Shown here: in pieces, positions 15,743 through 23,631 of the stretch
Position numbering within the stretch: the first letter of the stretch is position 1
Layout of the letters: each line of letters starts with the position of its first letter
NCBI GenBank assembly: GCA_013821455.1
Contig: JACDGS010000009.1
Span: 1-64,000, forward strand
From: Chthoniobacterales bacterium
GTDB taxonomy: Bacteria; Verrucomicrobiota; Verrucomicrobiia; Chthoniobacterales; UBA10450
Reading direction: 5' to 3'
Length of the DNA stretch: 64,000 nt
Translations under genes and position numbers: made by a program
The notes under the pieces: model-generated
Database searches by the model: none
Told to the model about the DNA's origin: nothing
Seen by the model: the letters and a program-made list of their open reading frames with translations, nothing else

Positions 15743-17678
15743 TTGGATTTTGCAACTGTTCGTCGCTCTGACGGCGGTGGGATTTCCTGTTGCTCTCATC
15801 CTCTCCTGGGTTTTCGAGATCGAGGCGGGGGGCTTGCGCAAGACAGTGACACCAGAGACGGCCCGGCCCACAAATCACCGCCGGATCGCCATCCTCGGAA
15901 TCGTAGGTCTGCTCCTGGCCGGGATCGCACTTACTGGTTATTGGCTTTGGCACCCGTGGCGCAAGTCGCCCGCCTCTCTGAGTGAGTCAGACTCACTTGC
16001 CGGGAGGAAAAGTATTGCTGTCATACCATTCACAAACCTGAGTGATGATAAGGAAAATGCCTATTTCACCCAGGGCGTGCAGGATGAGATTCTGACTGAC
16101 TTAGCCAAAGTCTCATCCCTTAAAGTCATCAGTCGCACCTCCGTCATGCAATACCGTGCCGGCGCCGAGCGCAACCTGCGCGAAATCGGGCAAGCCTTGG
16201 GCGCTACCTACATTCTGGAAGGCACCGTCCAGCGCGAGGGCCAGCGCGTCAGAGTAAGCGCCCAACTTATCGACGCCCGTGCTGACGGTCATCTTTGGGC
16301 CGAGCATTACGATCGCGACATCAAAGATCTCTTCGCCCTTCAAAGCGAGCTAGCCGAAACAATTGTGACTCGTCTCGAAAGCACTCTCTCGCCGCGAGAG
16401 AAGGCTGCTATCGAAGCCACTCCTACCGCAGACTTAGCCGCTCATGATCTCTATCTCCGGGCGAACGCACTTATCTCCCAGCCTCTCTTCAATGCCCAGG
16501 GAACAGAAAACCTATTTCGCGCCGTGGATTTTTTGGATCGAGCCGTGCGCCAGGATCCTAACTACTTTCTAGCGTACTGCCGGCTAGCCAGCGCGCATGA
16601 CCAAATCTATTTCAATGGCACCGATCAAAGTGCGGCACGGTTACAATTAGCGGATAGCGCCCTCCAATCCGCGCAACGTCTTCGGCCGGATGCTGGCGAA
16701 ACGCATCTCGCGCGCGCCGAGCATCTCTACTGCGGTTTCCTCGCTTACGATGATGCCCGCCGCGAGCTTGGGCTCGCCCAGGTCACTCTACCTAACGAAC
16801 CGCTGATTTACGCGCTCGCCGGTTTCATGGATCGGCGCCAAAGCCGCTGGGAAAATTCCATGAAGAACCTCACCCACGCCCTCGAACTCGATCCACGTAA
16901 CACTTATTTCCTGCAACAGATCGCAGTAAATTATTACTTACTCCATCAGTACGATGAAGCGGCGCGCTACCTCGATCTCGCCCTGCCGATTCTACCTAAC
17001 GACGCTGGCCTGCGACTTATTCGTGCCGAGACTGAATTAGCCCAGCGCGCAGATACCCGGGCCCTCCACCTCGCGATCTCCACCATCATCGCGGCTGACC
17101 CTAACGCCGGCGCGGGCTTCGCGGATGAATGGCTTTTCCTCGCCCTCTGCGAGCGCGATCCTGCTGCCGCGCGGCGCGCCACAGGGACCCTCTCGGCCAA
17201 AGGTTACACGAACGAAGGAATCGTTTTTCCACGGGCTTGGTGCGAGGCTCTCGTCGCGCGTTTGGAAGGTGACGACCGCGCCGCGCGCGCGGCCTTTACT
17301 TCCGCACGCGAACAGGTCGCGCGAAGTCTGAGCGAGGGACCGGACCACAGCAAAACGCTAAGTGTCCTGGCCATGATCGATGCCGCTCTTGGCCGGAAAG
17401 CGGAGGCGATCAGTGAAGGTCGCCAGGCCGTCGAACAACTGCCTCTTAGTAAAGATTCGATCAACGGCGCGCTCGTCGCGCAATATCTCGCCGTTACTTA
17501 TGCCTGGGTGGGTGAGAAGGACGCCGCGCTCGAGCAACTGCGCACGTTGGTAGGGGTTCCCAGTGAGCTGAGTTACGGTCAACTGAGATTGCATCCGTTC
17601 TGGGATTCCCTGCGGGCCGATCCGCAGTTTGAGAAAATCGTGGACTCTCTCGCGCCGCCCGCGACCTCGCCGCAGTAG
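15618..17678 (+). CDS. Membrane-anchored TolB-like/TPR signalling protein
   Basis: ATG 15618 (MKTFLAELKRRSVYRVALAY) gives 686 residues. Two or three N-terminal helices (about 15-70 and 103-118) are followed by a TolB-like domain (KSIAVIPFTNLSDDKENAYF, then ILEGTVQREGQRVRVSAQLID and HLWAEHYDRD) and then many TPR-like helical repeats to the C terminus. This layout is common for regulators in soil Verrucomicrobia and Acidobacteria that lack or have lost an N-terminal effector. The start overlaps the tail of the HTTM gene. A frameshifted N-terminal relative is at 43485. Confidence 0.85.
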   Translation: MKTFLAELKRRSVYRVALAYVVVASAAVQVVGTILPAFHAPDWILQLFVALTAVGFPVALILSWVFEIEAGGLRKTVTPETARPTNHRRIAILGIVGLLLAGIALTGYWLWHPWRKSPASLSESDSLAGRKSIAVIPFTNLSDDKENAYFTQGVQDEILTDLAKVSSLKVISRTSVMQYRAGAERNLREIGQALGATYILEGTVQREGQRVRVSAQLIDARADGHLWAEHYDRDIKDLFALQSELAETIVTRLESTLSPREKAAIEATPTADLAAHDLYLRANALISQPLFNAQGTENLFRAVDFLDRAVRQDPNYFLAYCRLASAHDQIYFNGTDQSAARLQLADSALQSAQRLRPDAGETHLARAEHLYCGFLAYDDARRELGLAQVTLPNEPLIYALAGFMDRRQSRWENSMKNLTHALELDPRNTYFLQQIAVNYYLLHQYDEAARYLDLALPILPNDAGLRLIRAETELAQRADTRALHLAISTIIAADPNAGAGFADEWLFLALCERDPAAARRATGTLSAKGYTNEGIVFPRAWCEALVARLEGDDRAARAAFTSAREQVARSLSEGPDHSKTLSVLAMIDAALGRKAEAISEGRQAVEQLPLSKDSINGALVAQYLAVTYAWVGEKDAALEQLRTLVGVPSELSYGQLRLHPFWDSLRADPQFEKIVDSLAPPATSPQ

Positions 17679-17730
17679 AAGAGAAATTGTTGCGAGGTTG
17701 CTGCCGGGTGCTATCAAAAGCGAAGAAACG

Positions 17731-18537
17731 ATGACATCAGCAGAACTCACAACCCTTAACCGCCGCTCCTTTGGCCAGACCATGCGCGCCGATGTTTGGT
17801 GGGTGCAACCGCTCGTCGTCTTTCTCGGGCTGGGAGCTTTCGTCGTCTACTCGACTTGGGCGGCTTTCCAAGGACAGAACTATTACTTCGGTCCCTATCT
17901 CTCACCCTTCTATTCGCCGGAGATTTTTGGTAACTCACCACATAGCTGGTTTGGTCCGAAGCCAGGTTGGTGGCCAGTCTGGCTACTCTTCTCGCCGGCG
18001 CTCCTTGTCCTATGGGCGCCGGGTGGCTTTCGCCTTACCTGCTACTACTACCGCGGTGCTTACTATAAAGCCTTCTGGGCCGACCCTCCCGCCTGCACCG
18101 TCGGCGAGCCGCGTAAGACTTACCTGGGAGAAAGGTCTTTCCCACTCATCATGCAAAATGTGCATCGCTACTTTCTCTATGTGGCGTTGCTCTTCCTTCT
18201 CGTCCTTTTGCATGATGTCTGGAAAGCACTTTGGTTTTTCGATCCTTCCACGGGTCGCACTTCTTTCGGGGTCGGCATCGGCACCATTGTCCTTGCCGTG
18301 AATGTCGTCCTTCTCGGTGGTTATACCTTTGGCTGCCACTCACTGCGTCATCTCGTCGGCGGCTTCCTCGATCAATTCTCGAAGGCGCCGGTTTGTCATC
18401 GCGCTTATGCCTGTGTCGGCTGCTTTAATCGCCGACATATGCTCTGGGCTTGGATGAGTCTCTGCTGGGTCGCGTTTTCCGACATTTACATCCGCCTATG
18501 TTCGTTAGGCCTCTGGACGGACTGGCGGTTCCTTTAG
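17731..18537 (+). CDS. sdhC: Succinate dehydrogenase membrane anchor, five-helix Sdh1-type
   Basis: The 268-residue protein starts at ATG 17731 (MTSAELTTLNRRSF). Hydrophobic helices lie at about 25-45, 82-98, 143-168, 183-203 and 238-258, five in all. Conserved-looking Cys/His residues cluster at the membrane edge: H145, H161, C202-H203 with H207 (GCHSLRHLVGG), C222-H223, C228, C231 and H236. Mycobacterial Sdh1 has an anchor of this size in which a membrane-embedded Rieske-type [2Fe-2S] cluster replaces heme; these Cys/His residues could play that role. The assignment rests on length, helix count and position before sdhA; the FeS idea is inference. Confidence 0.72.
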   Translation: MTSAELTTLNRRSFGQTMRADVWWVQPLVVFLGLGAFVVYSTWAAFQGQNYYFGPYLSPFYSPEIFGNSPHSWFGPKPGWWPVWLLFSPALLVLWAPGGFRLTCYYYRGAYYKAFWADPPACTVGEPRKTYLGERSFPLIMQNVHRYFLYVALLFLLVLLHDVWKALWFFDPSTGRTSFGVGIGTIVLAVNVVLLGGYTFGCHSLRHLVGGFLDQFSKAPVCHRAYACVGCFNRRHMLWAWMSLCWVAFSDIYIRLCSLGLWTDWRFL

Positions 18538-18590
18538 GGCGATGCCACACGAACCATTGCTAACTCTCGCCGCCGGAATAACATTCAACC

Positions 18591-18773
18591 ATGAGTGTCG
18601 CAGAACTGCTCGAAAAGATTGAGGCCTTACCAAACAGCGATCGCGTCGCCCTGCTGCAAAAACTCAGTGAGCGCGACGAAATCCCCGCTTCCCTGCGCGA
18701 AAGCCTCGCCGAGGCGGCTCGCGGTGAACTGATGGACCTCGACGATGCGTTACAAGAATTGGACCGTGCGTGA
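18591..18773 (+). CDS. Antitoxin of a RelE/ParE-type addiction module
   Basis: The 60-residue product (MSVAELLEKIEALPNSDRVA start) is helical and acidic. It resembles short antitoxin partners of ParE/RelE toxins with an LxxKIxxLPxxDRxxL pattern. The stop TGA overlaps the toxin's GTG start by four bases, the usual translational coupling for such pairs. The pair sits between the succinate dehydrogenase anchor and sdhA. Confidence 0.8.
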   Translation: MSVAELLEKIEALPNSDRVALLQKLSERDEIPASLRESLAEAARGELMDLDDALQELDRA

Positions 18774-19045
18774 AGTATCGTTGCTCCGCGACGCCTTCCT
18801 TCCGAAAAGCGTTGAGGAAACTCTCTCCCTCGCAAAAGCGTTCCGCCAAAGCCGCCTTTGCTATCTTTAGAAGCGACCCTTTCGATCCTCGTCTCGGGAC
18901 GCACAAAATTCATCGACTCTCTGCGAAACTCGGACGAACGATTTATGCCGTGAAAGTGGAAGCCGACTTGCGCGCACTATTTTATCTCGATGGCGACCAC
19001 GTGGTCAGCATCGACGTCGGCAGCCATCGTTTGTATCGAGAATAG
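18770..19045 (+). CDS. RelE/ParE-family toxin
   Basis: The 91-residue protein starts at GTG 18770. It is basic and follows the RelE/ParE fold: FRKALRKLSPSQKRSAKAAF (two helices), FDPRLGTHKIHRLSAKLGRTIYAV, ADLRALFYLDGDHVVSIDVGSH. Family members cleave mRNA on the ribosome or block gyrase; which applies here is not clear. The stop is 5 bases before sdhA, so the module lies within the succinate dehydrogenase transcription unit. Confidence 0.85.
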   Translation: MKYRCSATPSFRKALRKLSPSQKRSAKAAFAIFRSDPFDPRLGTHKIHRLSAKLGRTIYAVKVEADLRALFYLDGDHVVSIDVGSHRLYRE

Positions 19046-19050
19046 CTCTC

Positions 19051-20868
19051 ATGGCTGACTACGAAACTTTTACTCATGACGTGCTTGTCATCGGCGCGGG
19101 AGGAGCGGGCTTGCGCGCGGCCATTGAAGCTTCCGCTGTCGGCGTCAAGGTTGGGATGGTTTGCAAGTCCTTGTTAGGAAAAGCTCATACCGTCATGGCG
19201 GAAGGCGGCATCGCCGCCGCCCTCGCTAACGTGGACGATCGCGATAACTGGCAGGTCCATTTCTCCGATACCATGCGTGGTGGCCAGTATGTCAATAACT
19301 GGCGCATGGCAGAGTTACACGCGAAGGAAGCGCCAGCCCGCGTGCGCGAGTTGGAAGCATGGGGCGCAGTCTTCGATCGCACAAAAGATGGTCGTATTCT
19401 GCAAAGGAACTTCGGCGGTCATAAGTATCCGCGACTAGCGCACGTCGGCGATAGGACTGGGCTGGAAATGATTCGCACCCTGCAGGACCACGGCGTGCAC
19501 CAAGGCATCGATGTGCACATGGAGCATACCATCCTCACCCTGCTAAAGGATGGTGACCGCGTCGTAGGTGCGTTTGGTTACGATCGCGAGCGCGGACGCT
19601 TTAAGGTCTTTCGCGCCAAGGCCGTAGTTCTTGCTACCGGTGGAATAGGTCGCGCCTTTAAGATCACGAGTAACAGTTGGGAATACACGGGCGACGGGCA
19701 CTCGTTAGGTTATCAAGCGGGCGCGGAGCTGATCGATATGGAATTTATCCAGTTCCACCCTACCGGCATGGTCTGGCCGCCAAGTGTCCGCGGCATTCTC
19801 GTCACGGAAGGAGTTCGCGGTGAAGGTGGTATCCTAACGAACAAAGAAGGTCGTCGCTTTATGTTCGACGACATCCCGGAGAACTACAAAGCCCAGACGG
19901 CCGAGAGCGAAGAAGAAGGCTGGCGCTATTGCCAGGGCGATAAGAACGCTCGCCGGCCTCCGGAGTTACTCACTCGCGATCACGTGGCACGTTGCATTGT
20001 CCGCGAAATCAAAGCCGGTCGCGGCAGCCTGCACGGCGGAGTCTTTCTCGATATCTCCTGGATTAAGAGCAAGCTTCCCAACGGCGAAGACTACATCAAA
20101 CGCAAGCTTCCAAGTATGTATCACCAGTTCAAGCAACTGGCCGATATCGATATTACCCAGGCGCCGATGGAAGTAGGACCTACAACTCACTATGTCATGG
20201 GTGGCATCCGTGTTGACTCCGATACACAGATGGCGCGTGTCCCCGGACTCTTTGCCGCGGGGGAATGTGCTGCAGGGATTAATGGCGCGAATCGCTTAGG
20301 TGGTAACTCACTCTCCGACCTGCTCGTCTTCGGCAAACGCGCTGGCGAATTTGCCGCGAAGTTTGCGCAGGAACATTCGTTAGGCGGCATCGATGCGGCG
20401 CAGATCGGTGAAACCGCGCGCCGCGCGTTGGAGCCATTCGATCGCGGCACCACTGCGGGAGAAAGTCCTTACCAAGTGCAAAAGGACCTGCAGGAGATGA
20501 TGCAGGATAACGTTGGAATCGTTAGGCGAGAAGATGAGATGGCGACTGCGCTCGAAGGTATCGACGCTCTCACCGAACGCGCGCAGAGAATAGGCGTGGA
20601 AGGTAATCGTGAGTTCAATCCCGGCTGGCATACGGCACTCGACCTGCCAAACCTCCTCACTGTGTCAGAAGCCGTGACGCGCGCGGCACTCGAGCGCAAA
20701 GAAAGTCGGGGCGCGCAATTTCGCGAAGACTATCCGGATAAGAGTGCGGAGTTTGCCGAAGTGAATACGGTAGTCTGGAAAGGCGACGACGGAAGAATGC
20801 AAATCCGGCGCGACGCGCTGCCGGAAATACGGGAAGATTTAAAGCGCGTGATCGAGGAGATGAAATGA
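19051..20868 (+). CDS. sdhA: Succinate dehydrogenase/fumarate reductase flavoprotein subunit
   Basis: The 605-residue protein has the FAD-binding GAGGAGLRAAIEA, the AHTVMAEGGIAAAL segment with H46 at the covalent-FAD position, the substrate-site QFHPTGMVWP, GEGGILTN, THYVMGGIRVD and the C-terminal GANRLGGNSLSDLLVFGKRAG. It oxidises succinate to fumarate in the TCA cycle. It has several copies of the TCGTTAGGC/TCCTAACGA word. Start ATG 19051 is 5 bases after the toxin stop. Confidence 0.96.
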   Translation: MADYETFTHDVLVIGAGGAGLRAAIEASAVGVKVGMVCKSLLGKAHTVMAEGGIAAALANVDDRDNWQVHFSDTMRGGQYVNNWRMAELHAKEAPARVRELEAWGAVFDRTKDGRILQRNFGGHKYPRLAHVGDRTGLEMIRTLQDHGVHQGIDVHMEHTILTLLKDGDRVVGAFGYDRERGRFKVFRAKAVVLATGGIGRAFKITSNSWEYTGDGHSLGYQAGAELIDMEFIQFHPTGMVWPPSVRGILVTEGVRGEGGILTNKEGRRFMFDDIPENYKAQTAESEEEGWRYCQGDKNARRPPELLTRDHVARCIVREIKAGRGSLHGGVFLDISWIKSKLPNGEDYIKRKLPSMYHQFKQLADIDITQAPMEVGPTTHYVMGGIRVDSDTQMARVPGLFAAGECAAGINGANRLGGNSLSDLLVFGKRAGEFAAKFAQEHSLGGIDAAQIGETARRALEPFDRGTTAGESPYQVQKDLQEMMQDNVGIVRREDEMATALEGIDALTERAQRIGVEGNREFNPGWHTALDLPNLLTVSEAVTRAALERKESRGAQFREDYPDKSAEFAEVNTVVWKGDDGRMQIRRDALPEIREDLKRVIEEMK

Positions 20869-20878
20869 GAACGGCATC

Positions 20879-21020
20879 GCATATTCCGGGGAGCGCACGC
20901 GCCTCGCGTGCTGTTTTCGGCGCCCCGCCGAAAACCCGGCGGACGTTGCCTAACGAGAAGTTCGCGATGGCGAGGGCGCCATCGCCGGGACGCGAGGCGC
21001 GTGCGCTCCCCGGAATATGC
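20879..21020. mobile_element. MITE-like element with 31-bp perfect terminal inverted repeats
   Basis: Arms 20879-20909 and 20990-21020 are exact inverted copies. Inside are a second inverted pair (GTTTTCGGCG and CGCCGAAAAC) and a GCCTAACGA copy at 20948-20956. It fills the space between sdhA and sdhB with no coding capacity. A partial copy is at 5-61 in uvrA. It is short, symmetric and present more than once, which fits a non-autonomous mobile or REP-type element; no transposase is in view. Confidence 0.85.
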
Positions 21021-21034
21021 GACGCCGTTCTCGT

Positions 21035-21820
21035 ATGAAATCCGCTACTTTCCGAATCTGGCGCGGCGATGCGAGCGGTGGTGAGTTCCGCGACTACACC
21101 ACTGAAGTCTCCGAAGGAATGGTGGTCCTCGATGCGGTGCACGACATCCAAGCCACTCAGGCGAACGACCTGGCCTGTCGCTGGAACTGTAAAGCCGGTA
21201 AGTGTGGCTCCTGTTCCGCGGAAGTAAATGGCATGCCGAAGCTCATGTGCATGACTCGGCTGAATGATCTCCCGCTCGACAAACCAGTCACCATCGAGCC
21301 GATGAAAGCGTTCCCGAGACTTAAGGACCTTATCACCGACGTCTCCTGGAACTTCGCCGTGAAGAAGCGGATCAAACGCTTCAAGCCTCGTCCGCCGGAC
21401 GCCGCCGATGGCACCTGGCGCATGTCGCAACAGGACATCGATCGAGTGCAGGAATTTCGTAAGTGTATCGAGTGCTTCCTATGCCAGGATGTATGTCACG
21501 TCCTGCGCGATCATCATAAACACGACCAATTCGTCGGGCCACGCTATCTCGTCTATACGGCCGCACTCGAGATGCATCCTTTGGATACGGAAGATCGAAT
21601 AACTGAGCTTCGCGAGGCCCAGGGAATAGGTTATTGCAACATCACAAAATGCTGCACCAAGGTCTGCCCCGAGGAGATACATATCACCGATAACGCCATC
21701 ATCCCTTTGAAAGAACGAGTAGTGGATGATTACTACGATCCTCTCGGCTGGGTCTGGAAAAAAATTCGCCGCCAGCAGGAACGCACCCCCGCACCAGCGA
21801 TGCCTAACGAACATGAGTGA
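21035..21820 (+). CDS. sdhB: Succinate dehydrogenase/fumarate reductase iron-sulfur subunit
   Basis: ATG 21035 gives 261 residues. The [2Fe-2S] ligands are C52, C57, C60 and C72 (NCKAGKCGSC and LMC). The [4Fe-4S] and [3Fe-4S] ligands are in KCIECFLCQDVCHV and CNITKCCTKVCPEEI. It passes electrons from SdhA FAD to the membrane anchor. An ATG at 21017, inside the end of the repeat, is also in frame but less likely. The final residues overlap the start of the TPR gene. Confidence 0.95.
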   Translation: MKSATFRIWRGDASGGEFRDYTTEVSEGMVVLDAVHDIQATQANDLACRWNCKAGKCGSCSAEVNGMPKLMCMTRLNDLPLDKPVTIEPMKAFPRLKDLITDVSWNFAVKKRIKRFKPRPPDAADGTWRMSQQDIDRVQEFRKCIECFLCQDVCHVLRDHHKHDQFVGPRYLVYTAALEMHPLDTEDRITELREAQGIGYCNITKCCTKVCPEEIHITDNAIIPLKERVVDDYYDPLGWVWKKIRRQQERTPAPAMPNEHE

Positions 21821-22310
21821 CCTCAAACAGTTATCCCGGGAAGCGATCCCGGCAGCCTTGGAAAAAGCGGAACGTTATCGACTACTCAACGAACCGGCCG
21901 AAGCGGAAAGTATCTGCCTTGACGTCTTGCAGACCGATCCGGAAAACCAGGAAGCTGTTATTACTCTCCTCCTCGCCGTCACCGACCGTTTTAGTAAAGG
22001 CTACGGAGTGAGCGGCACCCAGGCGAACCAGTTACTCGCAAGAGTTAAAGGTGAGTATGAGCGCGCTTATTACGCGGGCATCCTGGCCGAGCGCCGGGCG
22101 AAGGCAAAGCTGGCGCAAGGCGCGCCGGGAGCGAGTCATTATGCCTATGATAGCTTGTGCGAAGCGATGGCTTGCTTCGAGAAAGCGGAGACGATGCGAC
22201 CTCCCGGAAACGATGATGCTTTGCTGCGCTGGAACACTTGCGCGCGCATGATCGAGAAAAACAAACTCGTCCCGCGCGAGGATGAAAGAATCGATCCCGT
22301 CCTGGAGTAA
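21813..22310 (+). CDS. TPR-like helical protein, sdh-linked
   Basis: The 165-residue protein starts at ATG 21813, overlapping the end of sdhB by eight bases. It is helical, with TPR-like repeats: ERYRLLNEPAEAESICLDVL and DPENQEAVITLLLAVTDR, then AMACFEKAETMRPPGNDDAL. It has no membrane helix or signal. Translational coupling suggests a role connected with the succinate dehydrogenase, for example assembly, but nothing in the sequence proves that. Confidence 0.75.
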   Translation: MSDLKQLSREAIPAALEKAERYRLLNEPAEAESICLDVLQTDPENQEAVITLLLAVTDRFSKGYGVSGTQANQLLARVKGEYERAYYAGILAERRAKAKLAQGAPGASHYAYDSLCEAMACFEKAETMRPPGNDDALLRWNTCARMIEKNKLVPREDERIDPVLE

Positions 22311-22361
22311 GACTTAGAGGAAGAGTTAGCCACGGCCGTTAACCGGCGCTAAGTGAGAGCC

Positions 22362-23072
22362 ATGGATCAACTGGCCAAGGCGCAGGCGGCGGAGCGCGAC
22401 CCAGCGGCGGTTCGTTCCATGTTTGGCCGTATCGCGCGGCGCTATGATCTGGCTAATCATCTTCTCAGTGGCGGTTGCGATTTCTGGTGGCGGCAGCGCG
22501 CTTCCGCCATCGTTAGGCAACTCCAACCCGAACGAGTGCTCGATCTCGCTACCGGGAGCGGCGATCTTGCCCTAACGATTAAACGACATCTGCCCGAGGT
22601 CGAAATAATCGGGGCTGATTTTTCGCCTGAGATGCTGGAGATGGCGCGGCGGAAAGGCCTTCAGCATACAATCGTAGCCGATGCTCTTGCTCTTCCTTTT
22701 CCTGATAGAAGCTTCGATGTCGTAACGGTAGCGTTTGGTCTGCGCAACATGGCCGATTGGTCTCTGGCCTTGCGCGAGATGGCGCGGGTGCTTCGGCCGG
22801 GCGGTCATTTGCTTATCCTCGATTTCTCGCTGCCGCCGCCACCATGGGGAGCGCTCTACCGTTTCTATTTGCATGGCATCCTGCCTTGGCTCGCGCGTCT
22901 CGTCACCGGCGAAAAACAAGCTTATAACTATCTCGGCGCCTCGATCGAAAAATTTCCCAGCGGCGCGGCCATGACAACTTTGCTGGAAGCCAATCACCTT
23001 GCCTTGGAGCGCGCTCTTCCGCTCACGGGCGGCGTCGCGACCATCTATCTCGCCCAAGTAACTCCGCGCTAG
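22362..23072 (+). CDS. ubiE: Ubiquinone/menaquinone methyltransferase
   Basis: The 236-residue SAM-dependent methyltransferase has the UbiE/MenG signatures: MFGRIARRYDLANHLLSGG, VLDLATGSGDLAL (SAM motif I), FDVVTVAFGLRNMADW and KQAYNYLGASIEKFPSG. It performs the C-methylation of demethylmenaquinone or the ubiquinone precursor. ATG 22362 is preferred over GTG 22353. Its place after sdh fits a quinone-linked respiratory cluster. Confidence 0.94.
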   Translation: MDQLAKAQAAERDPAAVRSMFGRIARRYDLANHLLSGGCDFWWRQRASAIVRQLQPERVLDLATGSGDLALTIKRHLPEVEIIGADFSPEMLEMARRKGLQHTIVADALALPFPDRSFDVVTVAFGLRNMADWSLALREMARVLRPGGHLLILDFSLPPPPWGALYRFYLHGILPWLARLVTGEKQAYNYLGASIEKFPSGAAMTTLLEANHLALERALPLTGGVATIYLAQVTPR

Positions 23073-23118
23073 TTGAGCGCTGGAGGGACGACCGCCGTCG
23101 CTTGGTATGTGTCTTGCT

Positions 23119-23133
23119 TTACTCTAGGAGTAA
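23119..23133. promoter_or_regulatory. Small perfect inverted repeat upstream of a membrane-protein operon
   Basis: TTACTC-TAG-GAGTAA lies 22 bases before the ATG at 23155. The size and symmetry would suit a dimeric repressor site, or it could be chance. Confidence 0.2.
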
Positions 23134-23154
23134 CTGCTCCACCCGCCGCTCACC

Positions 23155-23631
23155 ATGAAAGCCGCACACGTCATCGTTTGGGTTAGCCTGCTTTGCACTT
23201 ATCTGGTTGTAAGTCTCACTTACCTGGCTCCGGCTCTATCTCCGCTTGCGCTCGAGCCAGCTAACTCTCTCTATTCCACTGACAGCTATCTGCAAAATCT
23301 TACCGGCACAGCGCACGCTTCTAACTTGATTCTGCGGGCGCTTGCTCCGTTGCCGCGCGATAAGACGATCGTCCTGGTTCTACCCGACCGCGGGCCACGC
23401 AGCGGATATATTGCCATGAATTTGAATTACCTCAGTTGGCCGCACGCCGTGCGTTGTCTCTCCGCCGCGCAAGGTGATGTGGCCGACCAACTCTCCGCCA
23501 TCTCGCCGGCCTCGATCGCGGCGGTCATCTTCTGGGATACTCCCGCTTTCCTCAGCAACGCCTCGGCGACACAGATCGGTCCCAGACAGTTAATCGTTCC
23601 TCTTCGCCTAACAAGTATACCTCGCACATGA
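23155..23631 (+). CDS. Hypothetical exported or membrane-anchored protein
   Basis: This 158-residue protein has one N-terminal hydrophobic segment (about 5-30) and a soluble domain after it (KTIVLVLPDRGPRSGYIAMN). I recognise no family. Its stop overlaps the ATG of the following polytopic protein (ATGA at 23628-23631), so the two are translationally coupled and probably work together. Confidence 0.65.
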   Translation: MKAAHVIVWVSLLCTYLVVSLTYLAPALSPLALEPANSLYSTDSYLQNLTGTAHASNLILRALAPLPRDKTIVLVLPDRGPRSGYIAMNLNYLSWPHAVRCLSAAQGDVADQLSAISPASIAAVIFWDTPAFLSNASATQIGPRQLIVPLRLTSIPRT

